A DNA stretch of 5,469 bases, taken from an uncultured Asticcacaulis sp. GTDB taxonomy: Bacteria > Pseudomonadota > Alphaproteobacteria > Caulobacterales > Caulobacteraceae. Location of the stretch: assembly GCA_946480525.1 (NCBI GenBank), contig CAMLLA010000287.1:1-5469 (forward strand). Reading direction: 5' to 3'. The notes beneath the pieces are model-generated. The model was not told the origin of the DNA and searched no databases. It saw only the letters and a list, made by a program, of their open reading frames with translations. How positions within the stretch are numbered: position 1 is the stretch's first letter; each line of letters opens with the position of its first letter. This document shows, piece after piece, positions 4,292-5,469 of this stretch. The position numbers and the translations under genes were made by a program.

Positions 4292-5469
4292 TTAGTGCGC
4301 CTCTTGCGACTTGATCCACTTTTCCAGCCAGTGGATGTTGTAGTCGCCGGTTTGGATGTCTTTTTCACCCAGAAGGTCGAGGAACAGCGGGATCGTCGTG
4401 TCGATGCCGGTGACGACGGTTTCGCCCAGAGCGCGCTTGAGGCGGGCCAGGGCTTCCGGCCGGTCGCGGCCATGAACGATCAGCTTGCCGATCAGGCTGT
4501 CGTAATAGGGTGGGATGGCGTAGCCGTTGTACATCGCCGAATCGAGACGCACGCCCAGGCCACCCGGGGCATGGAAGTCGGTGACCGTACCCGGCGACGG
4601 CACGAAGGTGCGTGCGTTTTCGGCATTGATGCGGACTTCGATCGAGTGCGTGCGGATGTCGATATCGGATTGCTTGAACGACAGCGGATGGCCTTCGGCG
4701 ATACGGATCTGTTCGCGCACCAGGTCGATATCGGTGACGTATTCGGTGACCGGGTGTTCGACCTGCAGACGGGTGTTCATTTCGATGAAGAAGAACTCGC
4801 CGTCTTCGTAGAGGAACTCGATCGTGCCAACACCCAGATAGCCGATCTTCTTGATGGCTTCGACGCAGGTCATGCCGATCTTGTCGCGAGCCGCCTTGTC
4901 TATGACCGGTGAGGGCGCTTCTTCCAGCACCTTCTGGTGCCGGCGCTGCAAAGAGCAGTCGCGTTCGCCCAGGTGGCAAACATTGCCGTGGCTGTCGGCG
5001 ATGATCTGGATTTCGATATGACGCGGCTTCTGGAGATAGCGCTCCATATAGACCGTGCCGTCGCCGAAGGCCGCCGCGGCTTCGGATTGCGCGCTCATGA
5101 CCGCTTCGGCCAGGCTGTCGCGGTCCTTGGCGACCTTCATGCCGCGGCCGCCGCCGCCCGACGCCGCCTTGATCAGCACGGGGAAGCCGATGGTTTCGGC
5201 CGCCGCCATGGCTTCCTCGACCGTAGCCACGCCTCCGTCCGAACCGGGAACCACAGGGATGCCTGAGTCCTTGGCCGTCTGCTTGGCGCTGATCTTGTCG
5301 CCCATGATACGGATATGCTCCGCCTTGGGGCCGATGAAGGTCATGCCGTGCGCGCCGACGATTTCGGCAAAGCGGGCATTTTCCGACAGGAAGCCGTAGC
5401 CTGGGTGGATTGCCTGGGCCCCGGTGATTTCCGCTGCCGCGATGATCGACGGGATGTTGAGGTAGGACT
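4292..5469 (-). CDS. accC: Acetyl-CoA carboxylase biotin carboxylase subunit, 5' end outside window
   Basis: AccC uses ATP and bicarbonate to carboxylate biotin on AccB, the first half-reaction of malonyl-CoA formation for fatty-acid synthesis. The 391 complete codons seen match E. coli AccC almost end to end, starting at SYLNIP; roughly 80 N-terminal residues lie beyond the right edge. Visible landmarks are HPGYGFLSENARFAE (5405-5361), the ATP-grasp glycine loop SGGGGRGM (5161-5138), GERDCSLQRRHQKV with the ligand-binding HQK, GTIEFL, the catalytic EMNTRLQVEHP (4783-4751) carrying the Glu, Asn and Arg of the active site, PSPGTVTDFHAPGG, and PPYYDSLIGKL. It ends QEAH followed by TAA. An internal ATG at 5344 is not the start, because the frame and the similarity continue upstream. 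The neighbour beyond the right edge is expected to be accB, the usual partner; this is inference. Every catalytic segment visible is intact. Confidence 0.97.
   Translation of the reverse strand, partial: SYLNIPSIIAAAEITGAQAIHPGYGFLSENARFAEIVGAHGMTFIGPKAEHIRIMGDKISAKQTAKDSGIPVVPGSDGGVATVEEAMAAAETIGFPVLIKAASGGGGRGMKVAKDRDSLAEAVMSAQSEAAAAFGDGTVYMERYLQKPRHIEIQIIADSHGNVCHLGERDCSLQRRHQKVLEEAPSPVIDKAARDKIGMTCVEAIKKIGYLGVGTIEFLYEDGEFFFIEMNTRLQVEHPVTEYVTDIDLVREQIRIAEGHPLSFKQSDIDIRTHSIEVRINAENARTFVPSPGTVTDFHAPGGLGVRLDSAMYNGYAIPPYYDSLIGKLIVHGRDRPEALARLKRALGETVVTGIDTTIPLFLDLLGEKDIQTGDYNIHWLEKWIKSQEAH

Noticed and set aside
4295..4912. A 205-codon plus-strand open frame antisense to accC
   Set aside because: It is the mirror of a highly conserved enzyme in GC-rich DNA, with no ribosome site or recognisable domain.

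Overview
The window looks like a core chromosomal segment of a GC-rich alphaproteobacterium, most likely Caulobacterales (Caulobacter/Asticcacaulis-like). This rests on the bacterial NDUFA12-type complex I accessory protein, the alphaproteobacterial DUF2155 protein beside it, the short form of Aat, and promoter-like sequences resembling the Caulobacter housekeeping consensus. The assignment comes from reading protein sequences by eye; no database search was run.

Layout, left to right. Positions 1-1117 (minus) hold the first 372 codons of a gene that reads as a shrunken, probably catalytically dead relative of the B12-dependent ribonucleotide reductase NrdJ. A 236-bp divergent promoter region (1118-1353) follows. 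It carries a perfect CAATATATTG palindrome resembling the core of an NrdR box, a 9-bp inverted repeat with a 12-nt loop, a second wider inverted repeat, and a plausible sigma-70 promoter for the rightward genes. The rightward pair is an NDUFA12-family gene (1354-1749, TTG start) and, one base later, a secreted DUF2155 protein (1751-2593). The pair ends in a hairpin inside a 156-bp segment bounded by imperfect inverted repeats (2600-2755).

On the minus strand, read right to left, come the 3' part of accC (biotin carboxylase of acetyl-CoA carboxylase, 5469-4292, 5' end outside the window), a strong intrinsic terminator (4252-4282), a probable promoter (4204-4231), an ExoD-family membrane protein (4162-3482), and aat (leucyl/phenylalanyl-tRNA-protein transferase, 3404-2745, TTG start). 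The last codons and the stop of aat lie inside the right arm of the 156-bp repeat.

The genes cover separate housekeeping jobs: fatty-acid precursor synthesis (accC), N-degron tagging (aat), respiratory complex I (NDUFA12 family), and cell-envelope or unknown functions (ExoD family, DUF2155). Nothing indicates a phage, IS element, CRISPR array or defence system. The two items most worth pursuing are the NrdJ-derived pseudoenzyme with an NrdR-like palindrome in its upstream region, and the inverted-repeat segment whose core motif recurs in the exoD leader.
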